Assembly: GCF_034702125.1 (NCBI RefSeq)
Contig: NC_085857.1
Span: forward strand, 60,071,814 to 60,135,813
Length of the DNA stretch: 64,000 nucleotides
From: Engraulis encrasicolus
Taxonomy: Eukaryota; Chordata; Actinopteri; Clupeiformes; Engraulidae
Reading direction: 5' to 3'
Shown: positions 52,467 to 64,000 of the stretch, piece after piece
How positions within the stretch are numbered: the stretch's first letter is position 1
How the letters are laid out: every line of letters starts with the position of its first letter
Notes under the pieces: generated by a model
Databases searched by the model: none
What the model was told of the DNA's origin: nothing
What the model saw: only the letters and a program-made list of their open reading frames with translations
Position numbers and translations under genes: made by a program

Positions 52467-52577
52467 AACACAGAGGCGGTCATTGATTGGCTGACAGGAT
52501 TCCAGCTGCAGTTCTACGCCACCAACTTCCTGACGGCCGGATACGACCTCCCCACCATCAGACACATGACCCAGGAG
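52467..52577 (+). CDS. caskin1: caskin1 exon: SAM domain 1, N-terminal half; GC donor
   Basis: The acceptor is ctgttctag (52458-52466). The 111 nt, phase 0 to 0, encode 37 residues: [20 protein letters not shown], then [17 protein letters not shown]. This is helices 1 to 3 of a SAM domain (W of the DWL motif, FxxxGYDxLPTI), equivalent to EAVSQWLTAFQLQLYAPNF in mammalian Caskin1. The next exon begins DLSAIGV, so the exon must end at ...acccaggag, where the intron begins gcaaga: a GC-AG intron with an otherwise strong donor. A CA array starts 5 bp into that intron. Four decayed copies of the exon start lie immediately upstream, two of them 52 bp apart from the next unit. Confidence 0.9.
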
Positions 52578-52581
52578 GCAA

Positions 52582-52700
<119 letters not shown>

Positions 52701-52744
52701 CCACACATGTATGGCCACACATGTATGTTTTCATTTGCTCCAAC

Positions 52745-52870
52745 CTCAGTGTGCGGTTAGGTGCCTTGCTGAAGGGCACTTGAGCTATGGAGAGAGGTGC
52801 AGGGACAGGTCACAGAATGGCATTCAAACCTGCAATCCTCTGATCTGAAGACCACCTCCTTACCTGCCCA
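52745..52870 (-). mobile_element. SINE fragment
   Basis: ccttgctgaagggcactt and, on -, a B-box-like ggattgcaggtttgaatgcc match fish tRNA-derived SINEs. A second weaker piece lies at 53035-53085. Confidence 0.6.
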
Positions 52871-53084
52871 CATTGTAGAACATGTTATTTCAAAAGGCTT
52901 TGCGATACAGTGCCAAAAGATCACGTTACGTTAGAAGACACGTTAGATCTCCAAAACATAAAACCGTTACCTGCTCAAGATCTTACAGTTCTGCCATGGT
53001 TATGGCAGGAAAGTAGTGGGTAGACAGAGATGGGTGCAGGGGTGGGAAATGACCCAGGTCGGACTCCAACCCGGGATGTCATAT

Positions 53085-53160
53085 ACAGGTCCTTCTAAAA
53101 AAAATAGCATATTGTGATAAAGTTAATTATTTTTCATTATGTTATGATAAAAAATAAAAC
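53085..53160. mobile_element. Tc1-like element end, solitary
   Basis: tacaggtccttctaaaaaaa and tagcatattgtgataaagtt are the familiar terminal sequence of a dispersed fish Tc1-type repeat; no partner end is seen. Confidence 0.55.
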
Positions 53161-53213
53161 TTTCTGTAACACTTTAGGGTTACATCTATAAGCACTAACA
53201 CATACAATGTTAA

Positions 53214-53436
53214 CCCTCTGAGGTCTAAGGCTTTTCAGGGGCTTTTAGGCTGCTTGCACCACCCTAACATTTTCAAGTATTTTCATTTCATATATATATA
53301 TATATATATGTGAGACCTGGAAGGTCTGAGGTTTCTAATGGTGTGACTTATATGTTTCAATGACAAAAACTCACAGAGTTACAGATTTGTTTTTGGAGAC
53401 ACATTGCCCTCTGAAGGGCACTCGGACCTCAGAGGG
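53214..53436. mobile_element. piggyBac-type MITE, 223 bp
   Basis: TTAA at 53210-53213 and 53437-53440; ends ccctctgaggtc and gacctcagaggg are perfect inverses. TTAA followed by CCC is the classic piggyBac terminus. An AT microsatellite lies inside. Confidence 0.85.
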
Positions 53437-53640
53437 TTAATGCCTATATAAGTAACTTGTAACATGTGCTAAGCAAAATCAGACAGTTGTTAGACATTTA
53501 TTCACAAATGTCTTGTTCATGCACAATAAGGGATTCATTACTAATATAACCTTAGTAAGGACCAGTAAGCCTATGTTTCTATTTATTAGTAAGTAAGCAG
53601 TAAGTGCTCTACGCATCGTGCCACAGAACAGCACCCCCCA

Positions 53641-53695
53641 GGGTGGTCGTCTTAAGATCAGAGAGTTGCAGGTTCGAATCCCACCCTTACCTCAC
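53641..53695 (+). mobile_element. SINE fragment with B box
   Basis: gagagttgcaggttcgaatccc carries the B box at 53671-53682; only a short tRNA-like piece remains. Confidence 0.55.
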
Positions 53696-53784
53696 CTTAG
53701 TGTGTGTGTGTGTGTGATTCTGTGTGTGTGTGTGTGTTTGTTTGTGTGTGTGTGCGTGCATGCGTACGCGCATCCATGCTACAG

Positions 53785-53820
53785 GAACTGGGTGCCATAG
53801 TCGTGTCCAAGCCGGGTCAC
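53785..53820 (+). repeat. Decayed copy of SAM1 second exon start, acceptor retained
   Basis: After ctacag the copy matches the exon at 31 of 36 bases, including gtgtccaagccgggtcac. In frame it reads ELGAIVVSKPGHCNMYL then stops; the exon reads DLSAIGVSKPGHRKK. Confidence 0.9.
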
Positions 53821-53900
53821 TGTAATATGTATTTGTAGTTCAATAGCCATGTCTTATAATGGGTTTCAATGAGATAAAAGACTACAAATGTGTGCTACAG

Positions 53901-54005
53901 GACCTGAGCGCCATCGGCGTGTCCAAGCCGGGTCACCGTAAGAAACTCGTGTCTGAAATTTCCAAACTCCACGATGACCCTCAAGACACTACAGACAAGA
54001 AGCCG
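53901..54005 (+). CDS. caskin1: caskin1 exon: SAM domain 1, C-terminal half
   Basis: The exon follows gtgctacag (53892-53900) and ends at donor gtaaga (54006). It is 105 nt, phase 0 to 0. Its residues DLSAIGVSKPGHRKKLVSEI complete SAM1 (the LxxIGVxKPGHRKK helix 5 signature of Caskin SAM1), followed by SKLHDDPQDTTDKKP as the inter-SAM linker. Mammalian Caskin1 has an IPDWLPEHKP-type linker at this point, so the linker has diverged while the SAM core is kept. In Caskin1 the two SAM domains polymerise into a helical fibre. A decayed copy of this exon's start, with its own acceptor, lies at 53785-53820. Confidence 0.9.
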
Positions 54006-54177
54006 GTAAGATACACGCATGCACATAGGCACGCACGCACACACACACAGAGAGCTGTCTAACCGAAAAACTTAAACTGCTCCTGCTGAACATATACTGT
54101 AATTTCATATTATATAGGCCTACTGTAGTGTAATTTCAGGTCATGTAATATGATGTCCTGTCATATAATGCTATGTA

Positions 54178-55593
54178 CACTCTGTGCAGAATTATTAGGC
54201 AAACATGTTTTTTGACCAAATTGTCTTTTTTATGCATATTTTCCAACAACAATCTATATGAACATGAAAACCTATTGTATTTAAGCATTCCAGGTCATGC
54301 ATATTTGTATAATAAGATGGGGGTGTGGTTGAAGGTGCCTAACACCTTATATCAGCTGTGCATAATTATTAGGCAAAATTGTTTTCTTCTGGGAAAAGGG
54401 GCCACAAAATAGATCTAACATACTCTGAAATGTCTATAAACAACTCTTAAGTGTTCTAGAGGGATGTGGCTGTCTTGAAATTAGTAAGATGTTGGTCATG
54501 TTCGTACAGAACTATCAGATGCACCGTTACTAAGTCATCAGTCTCTTAAGAAATGTCACTGCCAAACATTTAATGTGAAACTACAAAAAAATGATTGCCC
54601 TGCAGTCCTATCATATTCCAGAACAGAAGCCAACACCAGTGTCCAGAAGAACAGGGCATTGAGCACTCAGAGACATGGCCAAGGTAAGAAGGGATGACAC
54701 CAGACAACCATTCAAAAACTTAATTAAGTCGAGACTGGGTCAAAAATACCTGGGGACAGAGTTTTCAAAGGTATTATGGACTTGGGAAAGTGACTCTTGA
54801 CAGACAGGGTGGATGAACCCATGTCTGGATCTTTTAGAGGGAGAAAATTGCATCTTTTACGAAGACAATGGTATTTATGCAGTAATCTGCTGGTATTTGA
54901 CTGGAACTCAGGAACTGATCCGAGTGTGCACATAACTGATCTAGCCATAGGCTCATCTAACTGGTCCATTAACAGTCACTTTCACTAGATCATAAAACCA
55001 TTGAAAAAACTGTCCAAAGACATTTCTTGACTCAGTCTTGACTTCCGTTTCTTGTTGAGTGGTCTTCAGGTTTCAGCCTGTTTTACCTTGGTCATGTCTG
55101 AGTGCTGAATAAAATGTTATTGTGGACACTCGATGTAGGTTTCAGTTCTGGAATATAACAGCACTGCAGGGTAATAGTTTTGTGGTAGTTTAAATTCTCC
55201 TCAATCTGGCAATTACTGTGTGAGCACATGTGATGTGACACTGATGACTTGTAACAGTGCATTAGATGGATGTGACCAATATTTAAAGTCATCCACACCC
55301 CTCTAGAAGACTTCAAAATTGTTTATAGTCTTTACAGAGTTTGTTAGATCTCTTTTGTGGCTCATTTTCCCAGAGGAAAACAAAGTTGCCTAATAATTAT
55401 GCAGACTAATTTTGCCCTGATATAGGGTATTGGGCTCCTTCGTTCACACCGTCTCTTATTATACCAATATGAATGACCTGGAATGCTTAAATTCAATAGG
55501 TGTTCATGTCCATAAAGGGTGGTGGCGGACAATATGCATGAAATGGACGATATTGTCAAAAAACTTGTTTGCCTAATAATTCTGCACACAGTG
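54178..55593. mobile_element. TA-flanked TIR element (Tc1/mariner-type target)
   Basis: TA at 54176-54177 and 55594-55595; ends cactctgtgcagaattatta and taataattctgcacacagtg are inverse with one mismatch over about 25 bp. A second inverted block lies inside (gcataattattaggcaaaa at 54360 against 55380). Frames between are broken and not identifiable. Confidence 0.75.
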
Positions 55594-55699
55594 TATGTCA
55601 TGTAAAGTTAATTTGTTGTCATTTGCGTTTATTTGCAATGTTTTGATGAAGTAAATGTGATTGCTTAATCACTCGCTGTGTAAAAAGATTTTCTTTGTT

Positions 55700-56225
55700 T
55701 TGATTGGACTGTCCGGTTGGGGCTGTTTCAATGGCAGCTGTTCAGTCCATAGGCAGAGCTGTGCTGTGTTGCTATAGGCTGGCTTCTCAGAATGGTTGTC
55801 TCCTTTAGGTCAGATTAGAGTTGCACTGCCTTCCTATTGGCCAGTTTATAGCTGTGCTGTGCCAGTCTGTTGGAGTAGTTGTCTAGAAGAGCTCTTTTCC
55901 AATATGAGATATATCCATTTCAAAGAATGTTGGGAAATTGAAATTTTTTATTGGACTTTCCATTGAATTGCATTGCAAAATGCATTTTATAGAGGTTTAG
56001 AAAGTATGCTCTGGAAACATTTGAATGGCAATAATTCACACATAGATTATAGGACTTCTTAACAGTAAATTCCAATATTAAAATGCAAAAAGTAAAAAAA
56101 TGTTGGATACAGCGTTTTGGAAAAAAAGCTCTTCAATATATTTGTGTTGTGCTCCTATAGGTCAGCCTGTTGGAGTGGTTGTTCACTATTGGCCAGTTTA
56201 GAGCAGTGCTCTGTTCCTATTGTAA
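55700..56225 (+). repeat. Decayed copies of the SAM2 exon edge, distal cluster
   Basis: Copies include ggcttctcagaatggttgtc (55781), gtctgttggagtagttgtct (near 55864) and cctgttggagtggttgttca (56166), each with tataggtcag- or agctgtgctg-like spacer. The true exon has cctgtcggagtggttgtccg. Confidence 0.8.
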
Positions 56226-56646
56226 GGAGAAATAGGAGCCGCACAGAGGAGCTGGATGCTATCTATCGACTTTCAGATCTCGTACCAAGATTCTGATCTG
56301 ACCAAGAAGATAACGAAAAAAGGTCTCAAACGGCCTAGTTAACCCATCTCCTTCGGTTTGCAACTGGTCGATGCCAGAAAGTGCCCGAAATTTAAACCAA
56401 CGATTTCCGTAGTCCCAGATAGAACGTCTCTGCTTAAACCACGTCACTGCCTTGAACATGCCTCTACCTATATCCATTACAGATGCCCAAAGTTGAATGG
56501 TTTCCGACAAAGTGGATGCAGTTTCCCAGCCCGGGGGAGCTCAGAAAGTACTTGAACTCTTTTCCTGCGTAATTTCACAGCGCCAAAGGTGTTGCGTCAT
56601 TAGGAGGGCGTATAGCCTGGGTAGCTAATCAGTGAAACTGTATTAA

Positions 56647-58128
<1,482 letters not shown>

Positions 58129-58736
58129 TTAATAGCCGAGAATGAAATAGAAAGGTCCTCTCTGTAATTTCAAAATCGTCCGGGATTCTGGTCACCTGCC
58201 TCAAAGAGGCGCAGTGGCTAATAGAATTGCCACTCCGTTCCAATGTACTCCAGTCAATGTTTCTCCGCATGGTTCGCAAATTAGTCAAGCCCTTCTCCTC
58301 AAACCTAGCCAACCAAGCAACTTTTCACTTGAAGGAAGTAGGCCCATGGTCAAGCCAGTCTACCCTGAGTGTCAGTTCCTAAGCTATATGAAACACAAAT
58401 GTATGTTCATGGGAAAGTTGAAGAAATCCAGTGAGTGAGACCGTGTATGACAGTAAGAGAGGTGGAGTAACGCCACCGATTTCATCAGTCAGGGATAAGG
58501 AACACGTTACATTCTGATTTTGTCTACTGCTTTTGCCATGATTGATTATTAACCCATTATTGCTCTTATCAATAATGGTACTGGTAGGTAAAGACTCAAT
58601 ATCCTCTAGTAATGGCTGCTGTGTTCTTTGCTAATCTCTTACACCCTGCCACCACAAGTAGCAATGGATGACAGTGATGGGGTAGGTTGTAACTAACTTT
58701 TACAGAAAAACAAATAGGCCTGAAATGTAATAGCAT

Positions 58737-59242
58737 CAGGGCTTTGAACCGTTATTTTTTTTCGAAACGTTACGTTCCGAACAGAAACGGAATTATAACG
58801 TTTCCGGTTATGAGTTCCACCAATAAATTGACGTTCCCGAACCGGTTAGAACAAAAAAAATATCGTTCCTGGAACGGTTAATTTCGTTCCTGTCAGCTGA
58901 TGATTACTCCCAGACCCGGCGGCAGCAAAGAAATATGAAGGGGACGATTCATTTATGAAAGGGGTCGGAACGCGGGGCTCGTGTATTTAGGCAACACCTT
59001 TGTCTGTCAATAATGATGGAAGTCATTTTTACTAATACTATTATTGGAATGATCTGAACAGCGAGACACTCACGCAAGCACGCACAACCAGGGTACCATA
59101 GCCTACCGAACCCCAAATGTAGCCTACTTCTACACTAGGCTACACATCATGAAAACACCTACACACCTAAACACACACTTTCACTGTTATTTCACCTCGA
59201 TCATAGTGCAAAACAGAAGCAAAACGGAAAAAAGTGTCTCCA

Positions 59243-59339
<97 letters not shown>

Positions 59340-60627
59340 ACTTCGTCACACAACGCAATCGATCCCCTTCCAAAGCATTCAGTTGCACGTTGCGTCTCAA
59401 ATGTGAAACATAATACGAATACAAATTAACTATGTTCAAGCATTACGCGACTCTTCCATCACCTTGAAGACTTATGTAGGCCTACAGATATGTGGTTGCT
59501 AGCTTTGGTTATTGATGGACGCGACAGTGACTGCTGCGTAGCCAAACATTCACACAGGCTCGCACACACACACACAGCCTGGGCGAAAGCCGATTGTTGA
59601 CACACGCACGCTGCCGGAGTAGCTCGGTGGTTCACAGCACCAAAACCCATCCACAAAACCAGCGATCCTACAACAGTAAGATACCTAGTGTTGTCGCAAT
59701 AACTCTGAAGTGGTGAATGCATTCACACAGGTTACTGAAGCATCACGACTCGAAATGTGCACTCCATGGTTGTTTTGACATGTTTGCATTTAAATAGCCC
59801 ACCGTTTACCTAGCGATATTTCACACTCTCCATCATAGCGCAACAAACCAAGAAAAAGAACTTAACCAGCTTCAGTCAAACTAGTTCTTCACAGCAAAAA
59901 CATGACCCCAAGTTGACAAGCCACAGCGGGCTAAATTAATAACCAAACGGCCTACCTTAAAACACTGTCTTGATCGCAGGACATCTTGCAAGTTTTCCAC
60001 TTAAATCCAAATGGTTTACACACTCAGCACTGCTAGCAAGCACTGGGGTTTGCATTGCTAATTCATCTCGTGAATGGTAAAACATTTTCTTCCGTTTCTT
60101 CAGACATTAGTAATGTCACTAACCACAACCAAAATGTGTCGCTAATGATATTATTTCAACTAGAACGAGATACAACAAATCATTGTTATATCAAACCCCA
60201 CTACAACTGAAAACAAAACTCAGTAAACTGGATGACGTAGGCGGCAGTAAACTGGATGACGTACCCCAGGCTACGGTGTTCTTCAGGGGACAAACTTCAG
60301 AGGTTGACAGTGGTTTCTCTTATTTAGGATGGGGAGTGGAGATTTTGTAATCCTCTGTTCTCTCTCCATTCTGTCAGCGAATGTCTGATATCACACAGGA
60401 CGTGAACCTCAGCCGTAACTTGCCCAGAAAAATATTTTTATTTTATTTTTTTTTCTGTTTGAGGAACGAAATAAAATCGGTATTAACCGGTTACCATTAT
60501 TTTTCAATAAGTGTTCCTGTTCCAGAACATAAACAATAATAACGTTTCCGGTTTCTTTTCTGTTCCCTGTAAAATACAAAAAGTTCCCGATTTTCGTTTT
60601 CGTTCCTTGAACCGGTTCAAAGCCCTA
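58737..60627. mobile_element. hAT-type element with perfect 8-bp target duplication
   Basis: The left end cagggctttgaaccg and right end cggttcaaagccct are inverse. Flanks aatagcat at 58729-58736 and 60628-60635 are identical. Subterminal gaacggttaatttcgttcc-like blocks recur at both ends. A GT array (59247-59338) lies inside. No transposase is recognised. Confidence 0.88.
59247..59338. repeat. (GT)n microsatellite
   Basis: About 46 uninterrupted GT units. Confidence 0.97.
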
Positions 60628-61216
60628 AATAGCATTGCATTATCAATACAGTTAAACAACTAGGCTTCTAATGTTGTGTTTCGTTTCAATATTTTGTTTC
60701 AAATGTTGTATAATAGTCTATTTTGAAAAACTAAGGTCAAATGCAGAGATTGCAATAAGACTATCAAATTGAGTTCCATTTTTTTATATGCTGTTTTAAC
60801 CTACTCCCATGGCATAGACCTAAAACCCACCCCAGCAGAATAGATTGTGTAAAAGGCACACTTTGCATTTGACACGATCACACAAATTACGTACATGATA
60901 TAATTGACATTTAAATAGCCTAGTTGTCATCTATAGAAAACAAATGCATGTGCCAAAAAGTACATGACAAATGACAATTTTGGATGCTTTACAAAAAAAA
61001 AATCTTTCATACCCCAGGACCCAGGCCTACTGCAGAGACCCCAGGGCCCCTCCCCCCAGCCCCCTCAGAAAAAAAGTTGTCCTACTCTTCAGAAACCCAA
61101 ATGTGGTCACCCTACCTCTATGCTACTCCTATTTCTCCCTACTGCATCACTGTTTTGGAATTACACACAAATCGAAACTTCCCAAGTAAGACAAAGGCAC
61201 GGACACTACCTTCACC

Positions 61217-61512
61217 TGTGTTCCTATAGGTCACTTAATAGCTGTGCTGTGCTCCTGTAGCTCAGTTTAGAGCTGAGCTATGTTACTATAGGTCAGCCTG
61301 TCAGAGTGGTTGTTCACTATTGGTCAGTGTATACGTAGCTATGCATCCAATAGGCTGCTTGTCAGAGTAGTTGTCCAATATAGGTCAGTTTAGAGCTGTG
61401 CTGTGCTCTTATTTCCTGTCTTGTTGGAGTGGCTGTCTGCGATTGGGCCATTTATAACTGTGCTGTGTTCCTATTCGTCAGTTTATACCTGTGCTACCCT
61501 GTCTTCCTATAG
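61217..61512 (+). repeat. Decayed tandem copies of the SAM2 exon edge, proximal cluster
   Basis: Copies at 61297 (cctgtcagagtggttgttca), 61357 (cttgtcagagtagttgtcca) and 61418 (tcttgttggagtggctgtct) alternate with agctgtgctgtgttcctat-like spacer and run straight into the true acceptor and exon at 61513. Confidence 0.9.
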
Positions 61513-61651
61513 GCCACCCTGTCGGAGTGGTTGTCCGCTATTGGCTTGTGTCAGCATTACCAGACGCTGGTTACCAACGGATACGAGACTCTGGAGTTCA
61601 TCAAGGACATTACACAGGAAGACATGAAGGAAATAGGCATCACCAAACTAG
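61513..61651 (+). CDS. caskin1: caskin1 exon: SAM domain 2, most of the fold
   Basis: The acceptor is cttcctatag (61503-61512) and the donor gtagac (61652). The 139 nt, phase 0 to 1, encode 46 residues: [46 protein letters not shown]. These match SAM2 of Caskin ([42 protein letters not shown]). The closing GHQKKLM helix is in a downstream exon that I could not find before the window ends. The exon start is copied in at least six decayed forms upstream (55781-55885, 56161-56190 and 61297-61440). Confidence 0.9.
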
Positions 61652-64000
61652 GTAGACACTACTCTTCTCTGCTACTCTTCTCTACTACCTCATTGTAAGT
61701 CGCTTTGCTTAAAACATATCTGCCAAAGGAAATGTAATGTAATGTTATGTAATACCCTACTCTACTACTCTACAACTCTACACTACATTACACTACTCGA
61801 GCCTACAGTTCGACCAAATTCTTGTACTTTTCTCTAATCTACGTATTATTCTACACAACTCTACTCTCAACATGATCCTTGGAATGGACACAGATCTTTG
61901 GGAAGAGAAATCTGTGTCAGTTTCACAGATTTTGCCAAAATTCCACGCTCCTAGACACAGAATTGTTTTCCATGATGGACACACGGATGTGCTTTCCCTA
62001 TACTCCTACAGCTCTATGTTTACAAAGTCTTGTATTTTCTCAGGATTTTTCTAATTAAGTGGGCTTGCCACGCTTATAGTAATCTCTAAGTCCTGTTTAT
62101 TAAGCGGGCTTGCAAACACAGTTTATTATTATTATTATGCTTGCTAGCTTGCTTCTCTTGTCCAGGTCAGTAAAAAGAGAAACAGCTTCTCCTCCTAGGC
62201 CTTTCGAGATAGAGACACCGTTCAAACACTAAAGCGACTGTCTCGGCTTGAAGATTTAAAAAAAATGCTTTGAGTGTCCATATCCCTTGTCGTTTTTTCG
62301 TTTTTGGCAATTTTGTGCACGTTTGGGTCCCCATAGAAAACAATGGACGGAACCAGGACTCTAAATTAACACACGCCAACCCGCCAAATGCGGGTGAAAT
62401 TTCATTTTGACTAGTAGAGAAAATGATCTACACGCCAATTTGGCTGGTAGCGCCCGACTGGAATACATTATGAACGCCTAAAACGCTGCTTCTATAATGA
62501 ACCCAACGACGGCAAGATTTCCTACATTACCACATGAACACTTCCGTCATGATGTAGGCTACAGCCATTGGTTAGTCATTTAATCACGGTAACGTAGCCT
62601 TTCGCCTATTGGCTGCCTGCTTCACAGCGCGCACCAAAGCCACTGCTTGTTTGAAGAGCAGATTTTGAAAGCGTCTCGCGCTGAAGCCAGTTTCAATAAT
62701 ATGACTAGCGCGGGTTACTTCTGTTTAGTAGGTTTTGTACGGGTGATAAAGAATGTCGTGTTGGTTACGGCAAGATTCTGTGTCGGTGAATGCTAGTAGG
62801 CTAATAATAGCAGTAGTAGAGACGTTAAAATGGAGTGGTGGAGGAGCGAATAAGACAAGGACAGATGTGGAGAGCTGTGCCTGTCAGTTTGAGCGTAGCT
62901 GTCAATCAGAAGTCGTCTGACATTTTCTTAGTCCTGGCCCAATTGCATGTAGTTGCTGATTCGGAAAGCCCACGCCATCGGAAAAGGCAGACCTTGCATG
63001 GGCGTGCGAGTAGCCTACGTGGAAAAAAAACCTCTACAACAAAAATAAACTACCGACGCTATGGAAGTAACAAAGAAAACAAACATTTCCGTGACATGCC
63101 GCAATCTCTACTTGTCATTTTGTTGCGCGTGGTATGGGATGAGCTCCTGGAGGAAATTAAGGTGTCTAGCAGCAGGCTACTACTGTACATAAACACATAA
63201 GACATCATACACTGTATTGCACAACGTGTGTGCACGTGCGCCTGTGTGTTCGTGTTCTCCCCTTTCCTCTCTTCTCCGCTCCCCTCTCTTCTGTGCATGG
63301 TCCATGGTATTTGGCTGTGTGTTGACGGCTGCTTGTGTGAGGTTTAGGTTTCTATTGTAGACTTACAGTAGGTTTATGTGAGGTTTGAGTGAGGGCGTGT
63401 GGGGATGTGAGGGTTTGTGGTGATGTCTGTAGGGTAGACTGAGCAGGGGCGGAGCTACAGGGGTGGCTAGGGTAGCATTTGACCCCCCTGAAATCTGATT
63501 GGCTACCCCAAGTGCTCCCCCAGAAAATGGACGGTAGCCCCGCCCACTCGCGTTACACGAAGCGCATAGATCGCCCGCAAATGAAGAAAGGATAACCATT
63601 TTCCCCACACACATTTTGATGCAAGTTTGTGTACACACCACCCTCGTGAATTGGGGCATATGGGGTACCATTCGAAAGCTTAAAATGTCGTCTGTCTAGG
63701 GGTATGCATAGGAACTCTTTGTGTTGTACAGTCTGACGGCAATGTGAATGGCAGATGTGTGCTTTTCCATCCTGAAGAAGAAAAGCATTAGAAAAATAAC
63801 AGCTTATTTCAGTCCAGGCTCATTTCGTTTTCCTTTTAATGAAAAGCTGTGTGCTATTTAAGATTTTTCAGTACTATATAATGCTCTATATCCCATGTGA
63901 TAAATAAATAGATTCGTTTTTGGTGGTAAATGAAAGTAGCTTCATGATTAATTCCTGTGAATTCAACTCAAACCTCATGTCTAAAGTCAAAATATTCACT
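61652..64000 (+). other. Intron after the SAM2 exon (incomplete)
   Basis: I searched for the expected GHQKKLM SAM2 end and found none. The stretch holds repeat fragments shared with 45640-45800 (61870-62050, opposite orientation) and with 50080-50160 (62360-62460, opposite orientation), and one hAT-like end at 63444. 62470-63430 shows nothing clear. Confidence 0.65.
63444..63560. mobile_element. hAT-like left end, partner outside the window or lost
   Basis: caggggcggagctacagggg is a typical fish hAT terminus; no inverse end is present before 64000. Confidence 0.45.

Overview
The window is vertebrate genomic DNA, most likely from a ray-finned (teleost) fish. It is dense in long CA/GT microsatellites, tRNA-derived SINEs, a CR1/L2/Rex1-type LINE, and many short DNA transposons of hAT, TTAA-target, TA-target and TAA/TTA-target types. 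No bacterial, organellar or CRISPR features are present. The species cannot be named from the sequence alone.

One host gene spans the window on the + strand: the middle of a Caskin gene, best matched to caskin1. I find eight coding exons: 122-236, 12049-12153, 27686-27888, 33138-33210, 51278-51375, 52467-52577, 53901-54005 and 61513-61651. They join in one open frame with compatible phases (1, 1, 0, 1, 0, 0, 0, 1) and encode 949 nt, about 316 residues. In order they encode the end of the SH3 domain, a CASK-binding motif (EEVWVLRKP), a Ser/Thr/Pro-rich linker, a short conserved helix-like segment (LLATVLSQ), a second linker, SAM domain 1 (two exons) and most of SAM domain 2. The 5' ankyrin-repeat exons, the last helix of SAM2 and the long proline-rich C-terminal region lie outside. 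Caskin1 is a neuronal scaffold that binds the presynaptic kinase-like protein CASK and polymerises through its tandem SAM domains.

All remaining sequence is intronic. The 11.8 kb first intron (237-12048) holds hAT and Harbinger-like elements, a 2.2 kb repeat with nested insertions, SINEs and a minisatellite grown from a SINE. The second intron (12154-27685) holds a LINE tail, nested hAT elements and an almost complete LINE reverse transcriptase on the - strand. The fourth intron (33211-51277) holds long palindromes, a TTAA-flanked element with a decayed THAP domain and the inverted partner of the 2.2 kb repeat. The seventh (54006-61512) holds TA-, TTAA- and 8-bp-duplication-flanked elements.

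The most unusual signal concerns the exons themselves. Seven of the eight have decayed, partial copies of their own splice-site edge nearby in the intron: tandem copies next to the SH3, SAM1a and SAM2 exons and one or two next to most others. In addition, several exons are tightly flanked by (GT)n upstream and (CA)n downstream. These arrays are complementary in the pre-mRNA and would loop the exon out. The clearest case is the frame-preserving exon that encodes the CASK-binding motif.
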